Shown piece by piece: positions 1 through 13,800 of a stretch of DNA of 64,000 bases (positions are counted from its first letter, which is position 1; the number at the start of each line of letters is the position of its first letter). Where the stretch lies: assembly GCF_032062135.1 (NCBI RefSeq), contig NC_092863.1, forward strand, positions 12,612,494-12,676,493, written 5' to 3'. The notes under the pieces were generated by a model. It was given only the letters and a program-made list of their open reading frames with translations. It had not been told where the DNA came from and made no database searches. Source of the DNA: Pyxicephalus adspersus. Lineage: Eukaryota; Chordata; Amphibia; Anura; Pyxicephalidae. A program made the translations under genes and the position numbers.

Positions 1-1415
1 GAGAGGAAATGTGTGAAAAACTCAGTAGACCCCATGCTTTTAATAGCTTGTAGAATCACCTTTAGCAGCAATATATTGAAGTTATCATATTTTGTATGCT
101 ATTATCAGTCTCTCTGACATCATTGTGGAGGAATTTTGGCCCACTCTTCAGTTCATTGAGCCTTTGGGCATTTTTAAATGCACAGCTCTCCTAAGGTCCC
201 ACCACAGTAATTATATTGGGTTGATGCATGAACTTTAACTGGGCTATTACATCACCTTGCAACATTCTTTTCTTTTTAGCATTTTGTTGTAGATTTGCTG
301 ATGTGATTGGGATCCTTGTCTTGTTGCATGACCCAGTTCCGGCCAGGTTTTAGTTTTTATTCATATTGCCTGACATTTGAATATTTTGGTATAATAAGGA
401 GTTCATGGTCCACTAACCACTTGACGGTTGGTATGAGGGGTTTGTGTTGATATGCTGTGCATTATGGCCAAATGACAGTTTTAGAAGTCTTGTAGTTTGT
501 TCAGATGTAAATTTGCTTACTTGAGCCATGCTGCCATGTTCTCCCGGTAACCCCCTCCAAATAATCTATACTTGTTCAGTCTTTTTCTGATTGTTCTGTA
601 ATGAACTTTTACTATATTTACTGAGGCCTGTAGTGAACAGCTATTTACAATTTTTCTGAGCATTGCACGTGGGGTGAATTTCCTGGGATGTCCACTGCTG
701 GGAAAATTGGCAACCTACTTGAACATTTCCACTTCTGAAAATTCCACCCTACTGTAAAATGATAGACTTTAAATTGTTTGGAAATGGTCTTTTACTCTTC
801 TCAGATTTATGGGCAGCAACAATTCAGATTGTCGAACTCCAAAAACATTGGCTTTTATAGAGGGGGTCACACTTACTCTTGGTCAATAATCAAATGCGTT
901 TGCATTACTTACCCTCCTAATACCCATTATGGAAGTGGTAGGGGTGTACTTTATTTTTTTTTTGCATATTTCTCCTGCATTTTGACTTTGTTTTTGTTAA
1001 CTAAATAATGACAAGGGGCAATGTGTTGTTGTGGTATTTACTTAACTTTAAGTCTAATTACTAGATTTGTTTTTCTATTCTGTCCTGATTTGCAAAAACA
1101 TAGAATTGGAAAAAAAAAAGGATGTACAGTGGTACCTTGGTATAAGTCCTTAATTAGTTCCAGGTCCTTGGAAATAAAGGAAAATGATGAATCTGTTCCC
1201 ATTTAAAAAAATCCTATTGTTATTGGCATATTATACTTTGGCGGCTGTATAAAATAATTTAAACACTGCTTAATACTAAAATACAAAAACAATTAGATGA
1301 AATAAATGAAAATTTACCCTCACTTTACCTTGCTGAGAAGCGTCGAGTGCCTACTAGGATGGTGCTGAGAAGGGAGGAGGAGATGCTTATACCGAGGTAC
1401 CACTGTACTTTCATT
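1..1415 (-). mobile_element. Tc1-like DNA transposon remnant
   Basis: A decayed Tc1/mariner-superfamily element whose transposase would read on the minus strand. The reverse complement of about 310-345 gives a broken version of the Tc1 motif W-V-M-Q-Q-D-x-D-P around one catalytic aspartate. The text around it (for example the segments near 120-260 and 800-900) matches a Tc1-like family I recall from frogs and fishes. Many frameshifts and stops are present, so no active protein is possible. The window edge cuts it on the left. On the right the element seems to resume after a MITE (1127-1405) inserted near its end. The exact right end is uncertain. Confidence 0.7.
1127..1405. mobile_element. 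279-bp MITE with TA target duplication
   Basis: The terminal inverted repeats are about 20 bp. The left end reads CAGTGGTACCTTGGTATAAG and the reverse complement of the right end is the same except for one T/C difference. TA dinucleotides flank both ends (1125-1126 and 1406-1407), the target duplication of Tc1/mariner-type elements. There is no coding capacity, so it was mobilised in trans. It sits inside the Tc1-like remnant, so it is the younger insertion. Confidence 0.85.
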
Positions 1416-1803
1416 GTGTGTGTGTGTGTAATATAAGTCAATCGGTCATAGCTAGTGTAGATGTCAGAATTCATATTTGTAATTTGGCTGGATTTAGTGT
1501 TCTAAAAGCTGACTCTTGAAATTGTAAAAAAAAGACAACCCCTTCACTTTCCTTGTTCTTCTGTCCAATCCTTCCAAGTCTTTGGCAGAGGTTTGGTTTT
1601 TATTGTTGTACTGATTGGTGATTACAATATGGCACCATTCAGTGCAGTGATCTTCTGAGTCCAGGCTGTGTGATGATGCTGCATGGCTCTGTGAATGATG
1701 CGGGATGTCATTCAGCCCTAAAGACTAAGGACACTTAATGGTAGCAAAATCCTATATATTATGGTATTTTATTTGCTGAGGTTTTAACAATTACCTTTGT
1801 TAA

Positions 1804-2965
<1,162 letters not shown>

Positions 2966-4162
2966 CTGGACATCCTATCGTTGTGGCAAAAGCACTAGAG
3001 GACGTCACTCCTTCAGAACCAGTAACATTCCACCCCCCTACCGTCTGTTCCTGGGAAGGTTAAAATCATGAAGCACACCACGGGCTCCCTTATTACTGGG
3101 ACATGCATGTAACTAAGAAAGCTTTTTCAAAATGTTAAACCATCTCAGCCTCGCACATCCATTCTGCTACCAAATAATTTGAATGCACAAGGCAGCCACA
3201 CCGAACCATTCGCTTGTCAGAGCTCTCCAGGGTATGTACTCTGTATTCTTTATTATGTTATAGTGGGATGGATGGACAAGGTGACCTTCTACCATGAAGT
3301 CATTTTATTCCATTTTTATTTCTGATGACTTCCATGTTATAGCTGTCGGATGTTTTTATGCACAAAACAAACCACCTTTCAGCAGCCATATTGGAACCCA
3401 TGTACTTGAACCCACCTGTGGTCAATATGACTTTCCAGAGGTCACCGCAGTGGCACATATCCTTGATGTTTAATTACCTTGTGTTATTCACGCAGGGTTT
3501 ATTTGTTAAAGAAGTGTCCAGACTGTACAGCTTCTAGATTTATTGGTGTTTTTGATCCGTGGCACTGTGTATTGAATGCAGAGTGTGTGAATATTTATTA
3601 AAAATGGCCAAAGCAAAAGCCATCACAACATATCATTGTCTTTAGTTCCTGCTGCAGTGGTTCTGAAAACGGTTCAGCCCCCCAGCTTGTACAGACAAAG
3701 GCTATTATTTTTAGGTTTATATTAAGTAATTTGTGTTAAAGTGTGACCATCACATGGGCTGTCATTTTATGCTCTGCTTTAGATAAGACTCCATAGTGAT
3801 GGACACACTTTAAGTACTTGTTAGGATCTAAACTTACTTCGAGGTGTTGTGGGGTTGTTGTCTCACATTGCATGTTTCTATGGACTGAATATGCTCAAGT
3901 GGGGTGTAAATATGCTGTGCTGGATTCCCTTAGCCCGCTCAGATCCACCTTCCTCTCTCTCTGTGTCATCCCTCTCTCCCTTCTGTATTTCCCCTCTTTT
4001 ATGGTAACTTGTGATGTGACCCTGTGGCTGTTCCCTCCCAACCCCGCTGCTTTACAGACACGTTTTATCCTCCGTGCCACAGTATGTGTATATTTTATTG
4101 TGGATTTAAGTTGAAATTATTATTCTGTGGGGTTATTAATGCTAAACAATCATTGCAATAAA
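2966..4162 (+). other. NSF: NSF 3' untranslated region
   Basis: About 1.2 kb follows the proposed NSF stop without any supported exon and ends at a canonical AATAAA (4157-4162). Reading frames inside it are short and show no family resemblance. The extent depends on the terminal exon call. Confidence 0.5.
4157..4162 (+). terminator. NSF: Candidate NSF polyadenylation signal
   Basis: A perfect AATAAA, followed about 15-25 bases later by a GT-rich stretch (ttgtggttta). It is the best-placed canonical signal downstream of the NSF stop. Confidence 0.5.
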
Positions 4163-6173
4163 GAGATTATTTATCGGATGTTGTGGTTTACAGTTTAGTG
4201 TTGTACGCCATGTTTTTGGAACAAAATGGAGTCTTGTATCATGGTAGCTGTGCTGGAAATGGTGGTGGTAGTAGCCTGAGCCTTTAAAGTGACTGCGCCA
4301 TAAAAACAGTATGGGGGTCATTAAATATGTGGGGTCAGACCCATAACTATCCTGCTGTGAATAAGTGCCAGAACAGCTTCTCTAAATTTGCTTTAGGTCT
4401 TAAAACTTTTATAAAATAATAATTAAAATATGAGAGGTTAACAATGGCAGCCCCCATATATTGGCAGAAGCACTTTAAATGCAGGGTTTAGCATTTGAAA
4501 TCAAGCAGTGACTTCTGACATTTCTGTTTTGGATAAACATTGCAAGGTGTTATTTGGTCCCTATTAGGGACAGCAGAATTGAGGTTTCTGGACTTCATTG
4601 TCCCCTCTGGCTTGTCTCTCCCTGTTGATATGAATTATAGGGAGGACAGCTGTAGGATGGAGAAGTTTTGGGTGGTTGAAGCGCCAGAAATTCTCGATTC
4701 AGCCTATTAGAATCTCTTTGCAAGTGAAAAATATTTTTGGTGGATAAAGCCTGCATACAGTACCAGATATTGCTGCTGGAATTTTCCACAGGTTGCTTAG
4801 ATTACTTTAGGTTTAATGCCAATGTATGATTTCACAATTTGTTTTGGATATAGCAGAGAGTTTTTATTTTGGATATAGCAGAGAAGAGTTATAATCTCTC
4901 AGGTTAATATTTTTGGACAATTAGGGAAATTTCCCTTCCCTCATCTGAAAAGATAACTCTCAGATTTTGCATTTCTCTTTACTTTTTGTCATTCATCTCC
5001 CCAGTGGGGATTAAGCCATAAACACCTGATAGAGGATCTAATTCTTTCACATTATATCCAAAACTGAAAAAAATTCTGCCTCGTTTATATATTATAAGTA
5101 AACCTTCATAGCTATTACTAGGCTCTAGGTTTTAGCAAATATAGCAGAGTGGGAATCAATAATCTTAAGATTGAACATTAGGAACTTTGCTGCTTTTTTC
5201 AGGCCCATGCAACAGAAACTTCCCAACTCTCCAAATTCCTGAGTGCTGGGGTAGTGAATGTTGCTGCGCCGGTCCTAAGGATCCAAGACGGGTGAGGATT
5301 GTACAGTGCAGCACTCCTATGGATCCCTAAAACCATAACGCAAGTCCCCTTCACTTCCATTTATTGCAAGGAAAATAGGGGAACTCCCTGCCATAGAACT
5401 ACACAATCACATAAATATTTCATGTAAAAAGCCAAAACAAAATGGCAAAATAATTGAAACAAAAGATCAAAAACCAGAAATCTGTAAATAAACGTTTACT
5501 ATAATACAGATCTAAGTAACAGTAGAAAGGACAAATATTTTGTTTCCAAATATATATATATTTATAATATATTATATATCATTTCAGTTACCTCATATAG
5601 GATATATACACAATGTATAATAAATAACAAATATAAAAATGATTCTGTATATAAAATCTAAGACTATTTGACATATAGGAGGCTGTATAGTGTCATGTTT
5701 TGCTGTATTGCAGATTTTATTCCAATAACTCTCCTCAGCAGTATTTGTCAGTGACTTTCTATTCACATAGATTTGTGTTAAATCAGACTGAAATGTGATT
5801 GTCTCTCTGACATTTTGTATTCTGATGTTGTCTGATCCATTCACAGCGGATGATAACCTTTGTGAGGGACTACAAATCCCAGCCACAAAGGTTTACAGTA
5901 AGGTAACCACTTTAAAAAGGTGACTGAGTGTCCCCTTAAATTATCTCCAGTCTACTTTTTATACATAATGTTATCCTTATCTCAATTTAGCTTAAATTGC
6001 TGTGACCTCACTGGAGAAACTTACCCCTCACCTATTTGTCATATGAAGACAAAAAAATAGATAACACGTGTCACTGGGACAGGAAGAGCAAAACAAAACT
6101 CCCAGGAGTTCCAGGTAAGTCAAAGGTTAGAGGAAGAGAAAGGAGGCTTTTTTGGCCAGGTAAATTTAAAAAT
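4163..6173. other. Intergenic DNA, NSF to WNT3, no gene seen
   Basis: AT-rich sequence without supportable exons. It contains a local tandem duplication of tttggatatagcagag (about 4844-4886) and a TA-rich stretch at 5552-5580. The segment 5930-6120 has phrases such as cactggagaaacttacccctc that resemble a dispersed motif seen elsewhere in this window. Confidence 0.4.
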
Positions 6174-7146
6174 GTATATAATATTTTTATATCCAAAAGA
6201 AAATTTTAAAACCTAAAAAATACATGGACGTACTACTATGCTAGTTCCTTAGCTAGACATAGTTCCCCTATATTTGTTGGTATATCTTAGGCCCGTGTTA
6301 GAATAGCACACAGGGTCATAGTAGCATTAACAAAAATATTTTTTTGTCTCTTTTCCAGACGTTTTTCGCCCTGAGGCTTCTTTTGAGGGATTTTGAGACC
6401 AGAATTTATAGCCAAATAGTGGTTGGATTACTTGTAAGGAGGTAGGTGAAATGGAGGTTTCACTACTAAGGTGCTCAACTGTAGAAAACTTGAGTGATTG
6501 AAAATATTAAACATATTTAAAGCTGGCTGACGACATCCTGCTCGCTATCCACCAACGTTATTATCTTCAAACCTCATTTGAGACAATATTACCCTCATGG
6601 TATTTTTTGGACTCCTAAGGCATCTAGAGAACCTTTGGTGTAGACTATTCTCTACATCCCTACAACGGCTCATACTTTAAATGTTCCCACTCTGAGCTAT
6701 AGCTCCCCTTTATACTAATGGATTTTTCCTATCCCACCTCTAATATTCTAGAAGTCAAAAAAAGAAGTTTAACCACAATTTACCATACAAAAATTAGAAC
6801 AAAACCAACAGTGCAGTCTGTGAGTAGCAGCCAACTTTACAAATGTTTATTATTTTTAATCACTTAAGTTTTCTACAGCTGAGCACTGAGTAGTTGAACC
6901 TCCATTTCACCTACCTCCTTACAAGTAATCCAACCACTATTTGGATATTGCCTCAGGGCGAAACGCCTTGGGAAGAGACAAAAGATTCTTTTTGCGAATG
7001 CTACTATGACCCCATGTCGTATTTTAACACGGGGCTAAGATATACCAACAAATATAGGAGAACTATGTCTAGCTAAGGAACTAGCATAGTAAGTCGATGT
7101 TGTATTTAGGTTTTAATATTTTCTTTTGGATATAAAATATTATACA
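6174..7146. repeat. Large inverted repeat (fold-back element)
   Basis: The left arm at about 6174-6513 and right arm at about 6844-7146 are reverse complements with scattered mismatches and a roughly 30-base insertion in the left arm. The spacer is about 330 bp. Shared landmarks are ggaactagcatagta, tataccaacaaatatagg, cctccatttcacctacctcc and cgccctgaggc. The core phrase with gaaacgcc next to cctcagggc recalls a motif common in frog dispersed repeats. I cannot assign the family, and there is no coding capacity. Confidence 0.8.
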
Positions 7147-7149
7147 CAC

Positions 7150-7320
7150 GCAGTGCTCAACCCAGAAATTTTTTTAAGCCGGGTGGGAAGAAGATGTCGG
7201 TGGGTGGCAGCCCCTGTATTGTGACCAAACTCTTTAGTAACCACCCAAAAACAGCCGGGTGGGTGCTGAAAAGTGCCGGGTGGTGCACCCAGCTAAAAGG
7301 GCCTGGGGAGAACCCTGACA
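7150..7320 (-). repeat. Dispersed repeat, GCCGGGTGG family, copy 1
   Basis: It contains cagccgggtgggtgctgaaa and gtgccgggtggtgcacccag. A second copy in the opposite orientation lies at about 40626-40775, where the same phrases appear reverse-complemented (agccgggtgtaccacccag, cacctggctgtttttgggtgg). The family name is unknown to me. Confidence 0.7.
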
Positions 7321-7877
7321 TGTTTAATTTACCTTGCCAAAAAATTCCGCTTTCTCTTCCCTCTAACCTTTGATTTATCAATAATTTCAGGCTTGGCAAT
7401 TACATTTGATGACTATTCTTTTGGTAATAATCTACCATTTCCCAACTGCTGGAATTTTTTGGTTTTGCCTTTGTAAATATTTTTCTAGCCTTCTCTATCA
7501 GCACTAGGACAGCGTGTAAAGGGAACTCTTCCCAGTCTGGACACAGCAATAAAAAAAAAAAAAGTTCTAAACTTTAGTTCCTCTATCCAAAACTTGGATC
7601 CAAGTTTTTGAAAGGTTGCTGGGAGTTTACTATAGAAATAAAGCCCTTCTGCACCACTCTGGACCCATTGAAATGATAAGACATTTCTGTAACAAGGTGA
7701 CAAATCTACCATTGTTTTCTGGGACCAGCACCACACATTAGGGCTTTGGCCTATTTTTATCTAAAGCTGCTCTTACACTTGCTCATATAAAATTACACAT
7801 ATTCTCCCTACAGATAAAGATCACATAAGACTGGAGTATGATAGTTAAGGCTCCCATCAAGGTCTAATCTTTAGTTT

Positions 7878-9476
7878 TGTTTTCATGCTATTTCTCTATT
7901 ACTATCACAGCGAGGTGAATTCAGGATCTGAAAGGCAGCCAATGTATATAGTGCACAATGCATTCCTTAGTGTAAACCACCAATCTGTGCTTGATGTATG
8001 CTGTTATTAGTATGTATTCATCCCAATTATTATGTCCTGTGCTGTACAGGTTTCTTCATTTTAGAAAGACACCTGTAAGAACAGAAATATAGACACTGCC
8101 ATTGCTGCTTCTAAAAATGTTATTGGGCCCAACAGAGGTACATAAGGGAAAGTCAAAACATCTGCACATTGTACTTGTTGAATCCAATGCAGGATTCCTG
8201 TATTTATACCAAACGTGCTTATGTTATGTTTCAATTGGAGAAATCTGGCTAGTACAACAAAGTGTAGATGGAGCCTAAAGTACACAAATTCTAAATAATA
8301 ATTGGTTTATTTGCAAACAAACATTTTTTTTTTTTACATAACAGGGTCAATACCCTTGGGACTTTAGAAGGCATACATTCATTCACAATCCTTTTGGTTT
8401 TTAAATATTGGTTTTATATACTATTTAGGTTTTCATGCTTAATGTATGCATGTATTTGAGATGTAAATATGTATTCATTCCAATGATTATGTTCTGTACT
8501 GCACAAGTCTCTTCATTTTAGAAAGACACGTGTGTAAGAACAGAAATACGGATACTGCTATTACCATGGCAGGGCAGTTAAACATACATTATGAAAGAGA
8601 ATGATTGAATGCTGATTGATGCACAGCGCTATAGCCAACAGCATACTTTTCTTTAAATCAAATTGTTGTTACCTTTTGCCATCCTTTATTACAGTTTAGT
8701 GCTGCTGATCTTCAGCATCCACTTGCTGTCTACATGTACTCCAGCAACGGCATTTCTTAGTGTTTCCCTATGGTGACAACAGTTGGGGTATGCTAAAATG
8801 GCCATGTACAACAGGAGCCCATATAACAAGGTGAACAACTGGGAAGTGTCTGTGCAAGCAAACCTTACTGGAGGGAATGTAGACAGTTACTTACTGTAGC
8901 ACAATGCGGATGGGATTGAAGGTGAAAACCTACATAGTATATAAAACCAATTATTTAAAAGCCAAAAGGATTGTGAATTAATATTTGCCTTTTAAAGTCC
9001 TAAGGGTATTGACCATGTTATGTAAAAAAAAATGTTTGTTTGCAAATAAAACCAATTAATATTTAGAATTTGTGTACTCCATCTACATTTCATTGTACTA
9101 GTCAGATTTCTCCAATTGAAACTTAACATAAGCATGTTTGGTATAATTACAAGATTACAGAAATCTTGGATTGGATTTAACAAGTACAATGTGCAGATTT
9201 GACTTTCCCTTATGTACCTCTGTTGGGCCAACACCATTTTTAGAAGCAGCAATGGCAGTGTCTATAATTCTGTTCCTACATGTATCTTTCTAAAATGAAG
9301 GGACCTGTACAGCACAGGACATAATAATTGGGATGAATACATACTAATTAACAGCATACATCAAGCACAGATTGGTGGTTTACACTAAGGAATGCATTGT
9401 GCACTATAGGATATGAAAGGCAGCCAATGTATAAATTCACCTTACCGTGAAAGTAATAGAGAAATAGCATGAAAAC
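7878..9476. repeat. 1.6-kb fold-back repeat with about 557-bp arms
   Basis: The left arm (about 7878-8435) and right arm (about 8920-9476) are inverted copies over their whole length, separated by a spacer of about 484 bp. Landmarks found in both: ttttcatgctatttctctatt, tgcacaatgcattcctta, caatctgtgcttgatgtatg, ttagaagcagcaatggcagtg (or equivalent) and aaccaaaaggattgtgaat. Inside the spacer, 8469-8568 is a further partial copy of 8011-8105 in direct orientation. A 26-bp block (7923-7948 and 9408-9433) is not inverted between arms. Reading frames crossing the right arm are by-products of the repeat. Confidence 0.85.
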
Positions 9477-10390
9477 ATACAGGATCTTTACAGCTGAAAA
9501 TAAAAAATCTGCAACATGGAGAAAAAAAATATAACTAATCACCTCCAAGGAACTTGTGGCAATGTAATGCAGACACTTACATCTGCTGCTAAAGTTTGGA
9601 AGTTGTCCTGTCATTGATTTGGTTGAGAGTACTGACCAATAATGAGGCCCAAAAGACTGAAAAGCTCCTGACCAGAAGTCACAGCTAGGATAACAAACTG
9701 CCATCAGTTTTGGGATTCCCAGAATGGTCACTAAAATGCATCTCATTCACATTATCAGTTTAGCTTTGGGTGAAAAAAATTCTAAAATGTTCTTTAGTGG
9801 AACAACAAATGTGTATTCTGTCTCACCAATTGTAATTACAGCTGCTCTTAACAATATTGAGGCATTTTGTGGGTTAGGTCACCTTGGAGGAATGTAGAAA
9901 ACAATCCAGGGTCCAGAATTCAGTTCTGAAGAAATAAAGACAAAGCTGCATTCAGCGATTCCTTCTCTCTTCTGTACGTCTAAAGATGATTGAAGAGTTC
10001 CTCTATAATCTGTGCCTGTGAACAACAGAAGATCCACATTAACATTGATAGATTTTCGTTTCACCAATACATTTATACAATTGTGTGATTGGTCACAGAT
10101 AATCAGAGAACAAGACTGCTGAAAAGTAAAAGATGTATCATGCTGCATCATGTATTCCTGATCACATGAACGTATCATAGACAAGCAGATACAATATAAA
10201 TCTGTGCTCTGTGAAGGAAGCAGCCATTCTGCCATCGCTTACACTGAAGTATATAATAAACCCAATCAGACTATATGTGCTGTGATGAAAGGTAGTGGTA
10301 GGAAGCTGTATCTGGTTATATGACCTCACTGGCCCAGGAGGACATTTGTACATGAAATATAATTAGTTTCACACATAGTTGTTACCTGTG
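9477..10390 (-). other. WNT3: Probable WNT3 3' UTR and flank
   Basis: Sequence directly downstream of the WNT3 stop on the minus strand. No other gene is visible. I found no convincing AATAAA on the minus strand in the first kilobase, so the 3' UTR end is not placed; the transcript may run into the fold-back repeat. Confidence 0.35.
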
Positions 10391-10870
10391 TCACTTGCAG
10401 GTATGAACATCATAGATGCGCACACATTCCTGGCAGCTCACGTAGCAGCACCAGTGGAAGATGCAGTGGCATTTCTCTTTGCGTTTCTCAGTCCGAGTAT
10501 TGTGGCCTCTTCCACAGCACAGCAGATCACAGCCATCTATTCCATGAGAGGTCACATTACAGGAACGTCCCCGTGTCCCGAAGGAGCCAGTCTCTGGATT
10601 GGGTTCACAGAAGTTTGGGGAGGTTTCATAGTAGACAAGGTCCCGCTCAGTGGGGGGTTTGAACAGAGAATATTTTGCCCGCAGGGTTTCTACCCATCCT
10701 CGTGCTTCTCGATGTTTCTCCACAGCCATCTCGGAGGCACTGTCGTACTTATCCTTCAAATGGTCGCCAATGGCTCGGAAATCTGGCTGGGACCACCAAC
10801 AGGTCTTTACCTCACAGCTGCCAGATAAACCATGGCATTTGCATTTCAGGTGCATGTGGTCCAGGATGGT
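10391..10870 (-). CDS. WNT3: WNT3 coding exon 4 (C-terminal)
   Basis: 480 bp including TGA at 10393-10391, residues 196-354. Acceptor gctttttacag. It begins [20 protein letters not shown] with acyl-serine 211 and runs through [12 protein letters not shown] to the cysteine-rich Frizzled-contact region. Sixteen cysteines are present. GTRGRSC replaces the mammalian GTRDRTC just before the second sequon. Confidence 0.97.
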   Translation of the reverse strand, partial: TILDHMHLKCKCHGLSGSCEVKTCWWSQPDFRAIGDHLKDKYDSASEMAVEKHREARGWVETLRAKYSLFKPPTERDLVYYETSPNFCEPNPETGSFGTRGRSCNVTSHGIDGCDLLCCGRGHNTRTEKRKEKCHCIFHWCCYVSCQECVRIYDVHTCK

Positions 10871-13800
10871 CTGTAAAAAGCAAAAATACCAGCACAAAAT
10901 AGTAAATCTAAAAGAAAAAACAAATCCTGCTTGCCGATTCTAAAGCCAGATTTATTCTACATTCTATGCAGGTAATGAAACATGCGTGTTGTCTTCCTGC
11001 ATGCACCCCAATGCATTCTAAACAAGGTATCTTGAAGTTTATATTTATTTATTACATTTTATAATGTTGTGTTTCTCTTACCGCCCTTCCTGCCTCGTTA
11101 TTGTGCCTATTCATGGCAGATCTGGCGTCGGGTCTGTTCTCTCTGGCATCAGCAAATTCTCGAGACACCAAGATCCCAAAGTCTGCATCTTCACTGCAGC
11201 CGCCCCACTTCCAGCCGTCCCCCGATGAGCCTTTGTGGTGGGAGTCACAGCCGCAGATGGTGGAGCTGCCCTCAGCACAGGACCGGGTCACAGCAAAGGC
11301 CACTCCGGCTGAAGCAATGGCGTGAACAAAGGCCGACTCTCGTGTGGCTTCAGGAGACAAATACAATGCACATACAGTCACACATGAATGCCATCATATT
11401 TACATCACTTTTAGTTTACAATCACACTAGAAAATATTACAGAGTGACACCCATGAAGCAAAGTTTTACTGTAATAGTGTACTTACCTTGTAATGAGAGC
11501 AGGTAAGGGCTCAGGACCTGACACGGTCACAAACTTACCCTGTCTACTGCAGGACATCTTATATAAATCAGAATGCTAGTAGTTTTTTTTCTTTATGTCT
11601 TAATCATGTCCTGCTCAATTGTTGTATTATTTCTAAACCTGACCCTATTAGTACGTTTCACAGAACACCGTCCATAAAATGATTTGGACCAGGTCACTGA
11701 CACTCTAGATTGAAGGACCCATGGACACTAGAGGGTGACATGCAACCAACAATCCCACCACCTTCATACACCTGTGCAGGTCTGACTATAGGCAAGGTGA
11801 CTCCAATTCCACCTGTACAGGCACAGCAAGGTTCGGGTTGTAATATGATTCAAAGTGTATGTATAGCCAAAATTTATTTTCCCTTGAGTAGAGTTGATGA
11901 ACATTACAACCCCGGTCAGATTGTTATTTCTGTCAACCTCCCTGCTTAGTAAATACAATAGCGCTGTTCACCTAAGAGAGCAAAAATGATGAAAAATCCT
12001 ACATTTTTAAAGTGTCCCCAGAACGAAGAATAGAGGGAGAATCTTCCAATGGGGACACTTGTAAATTTCCTGTTTCTTTTTGTTTTGTCTCCAGAATGGT
12101 GACTATAGAGAAGTCACCCCAAAGAGACTCACAAAAGGAATAAAGTGATGGGTTTGAACTCTTCTCTGTTCTACAGAAAAATAATGGTATGGTAACATAT
12201 TTTGATTCATCCCTGAACACAATATTGTAAACCTGTCCGCTATCGTTCCATTTTTTCTGAAGCTTTTCAATGCACTGGGCATAAAACACATCAAAGCATG
12301 AGCCATGTAAGGGAAGAAAAACCCCAAACCAGCTCATCTTTTAATCTGTATTGATTCCCTCCTGCACTATCCAGACCCCTCTTCTTGTCTGGTTCACACA
12401 TGGAATCAGTAATAAATCATTTTTTAACAACTATGGTGACAGAGAAAAGGATACCACATAATTTACAAAGAAGCAAACTTTGGCAACAGAAAGTTTGATT
12501 TAATTTGTGTCTACCTAAAACTATCTCAGCAATTCTTCTTGCGGTTATGGGCCTGCTATGTCCCAGTGAGTTTACATTTCTCAGTCTGGAGCTGGACCAG
12601 AGCAGTCTGGGTATCACGGTGCAGATCTGTAGATCACGCAGTAAAGGGATTAATCCTCTTATTAAAAAGATCTCCCTCCTCTTCCCAGTGCGGCCAGTTA
12701 CCTGCTGGGACGCTCAATCCCCTTTTGTGTTCTGGTGTCACAGTGTATTAGTGACATAATGATGGACGTCCCTGGGACCCGCGTGTGACCAGACTGCCAT
12801 TTCTCTGCCGATCCGTAGCAACAGGCAACTCTGCGCAGACTGCTCGCTGTCCTCTGCTTGTGGGGGGAGCAGCGAAAGGGCGTGTGAATGGTCCTGGAGT
12901 CCTGCTGGGCCCAGAGCCCCTCTCAGCCTCTCAGTGGGGAGGAGGCTTAAACTCCTTTCATTCTGCACTAAGCCCATTTCACTCATTCAGCAAGTGTTAC
13001 CGAGCCGCCAGCCTCCGTGAGAGCAAAAACCTGCATACCGCCATCTCTGGGAACCTTCTCGCCTGTACAGAAGAAGAGCTCATCTCTGGGCTGGTACACA
13101 AACGTATATATCAATGACAGCACTCCTATTCTGTAACGTGGCTTTTCAAAACCCCAATATATAAGGGAGACTGAAAAATCCAATGATCATCTGTATTTAA
13201 AGTATGAATAAAGTTTACATAAAAATTGCCTGTAGTTTTGTACAAAAAAAGTTCTAGTCACTGTGCAAAAACCATACACTTCCTACATTCACTCATCTGT
13301 ATGTGATGTTTAAATAATGTTTATGGCAGGTAATGCAAATTTAACTTCCTTTGGATCATCTGCAACAGACCTACAAAACTGCAATTTTCCATTACTATCC
13401 ATTATTGCCAAAAACTATGTGTTAGTGAAATTAAAATATTGCACAACAGATTTAGCACCTATAAACTAGCAGGGACAGTTTATCTGCATCGGTTAGCAAA
13501 AGGCACAGCATGTATGTATTGGCTTTTCAATCTGATTGGGTGAAGGCTGGCAGCATGGCTTTGGTTAGAACATTGGGCAGTACCTTTATCCAGCACTGGT
13601 CCAAAGATGGCAAGACTGTCGTGGATTGTGGTGCAGTTCCAACGCCTCCCTCTGAACTGGTGTTGGCACTCCTGGATCCCCAGCTTGACCCCTTCTGCCA
13701 CACTTGGCATGATCTCGATATAATTTCGGCAGAATCGCATTTGCTTGGGCACCAGTCCTGGTATGGATCCACAAAGAATGGGCTGTGAGCTGAGGGAACT

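Noticed and set aside
9348..9746. 132-codon open frame on the minus strand
   Set aside because: It lies partly in the right arm of the fold-back repeat, and its residues simply translate repeat sequence.
10379..10828. 149-codon open frame on the plus strand
   Set aside because: It is antisense to WNT3 exon 4. Its length follows from the GC-richer, constrained coding sequence opposite, and it has no family resemblance.
12738..13183. Two minus-strand frames in the GC-rich block of WNT3 intron 2
   Set aside because: Neither resembles a known protein and the WNT3 exons already splice in frame without them. Kept only as a candidate regulatory block.
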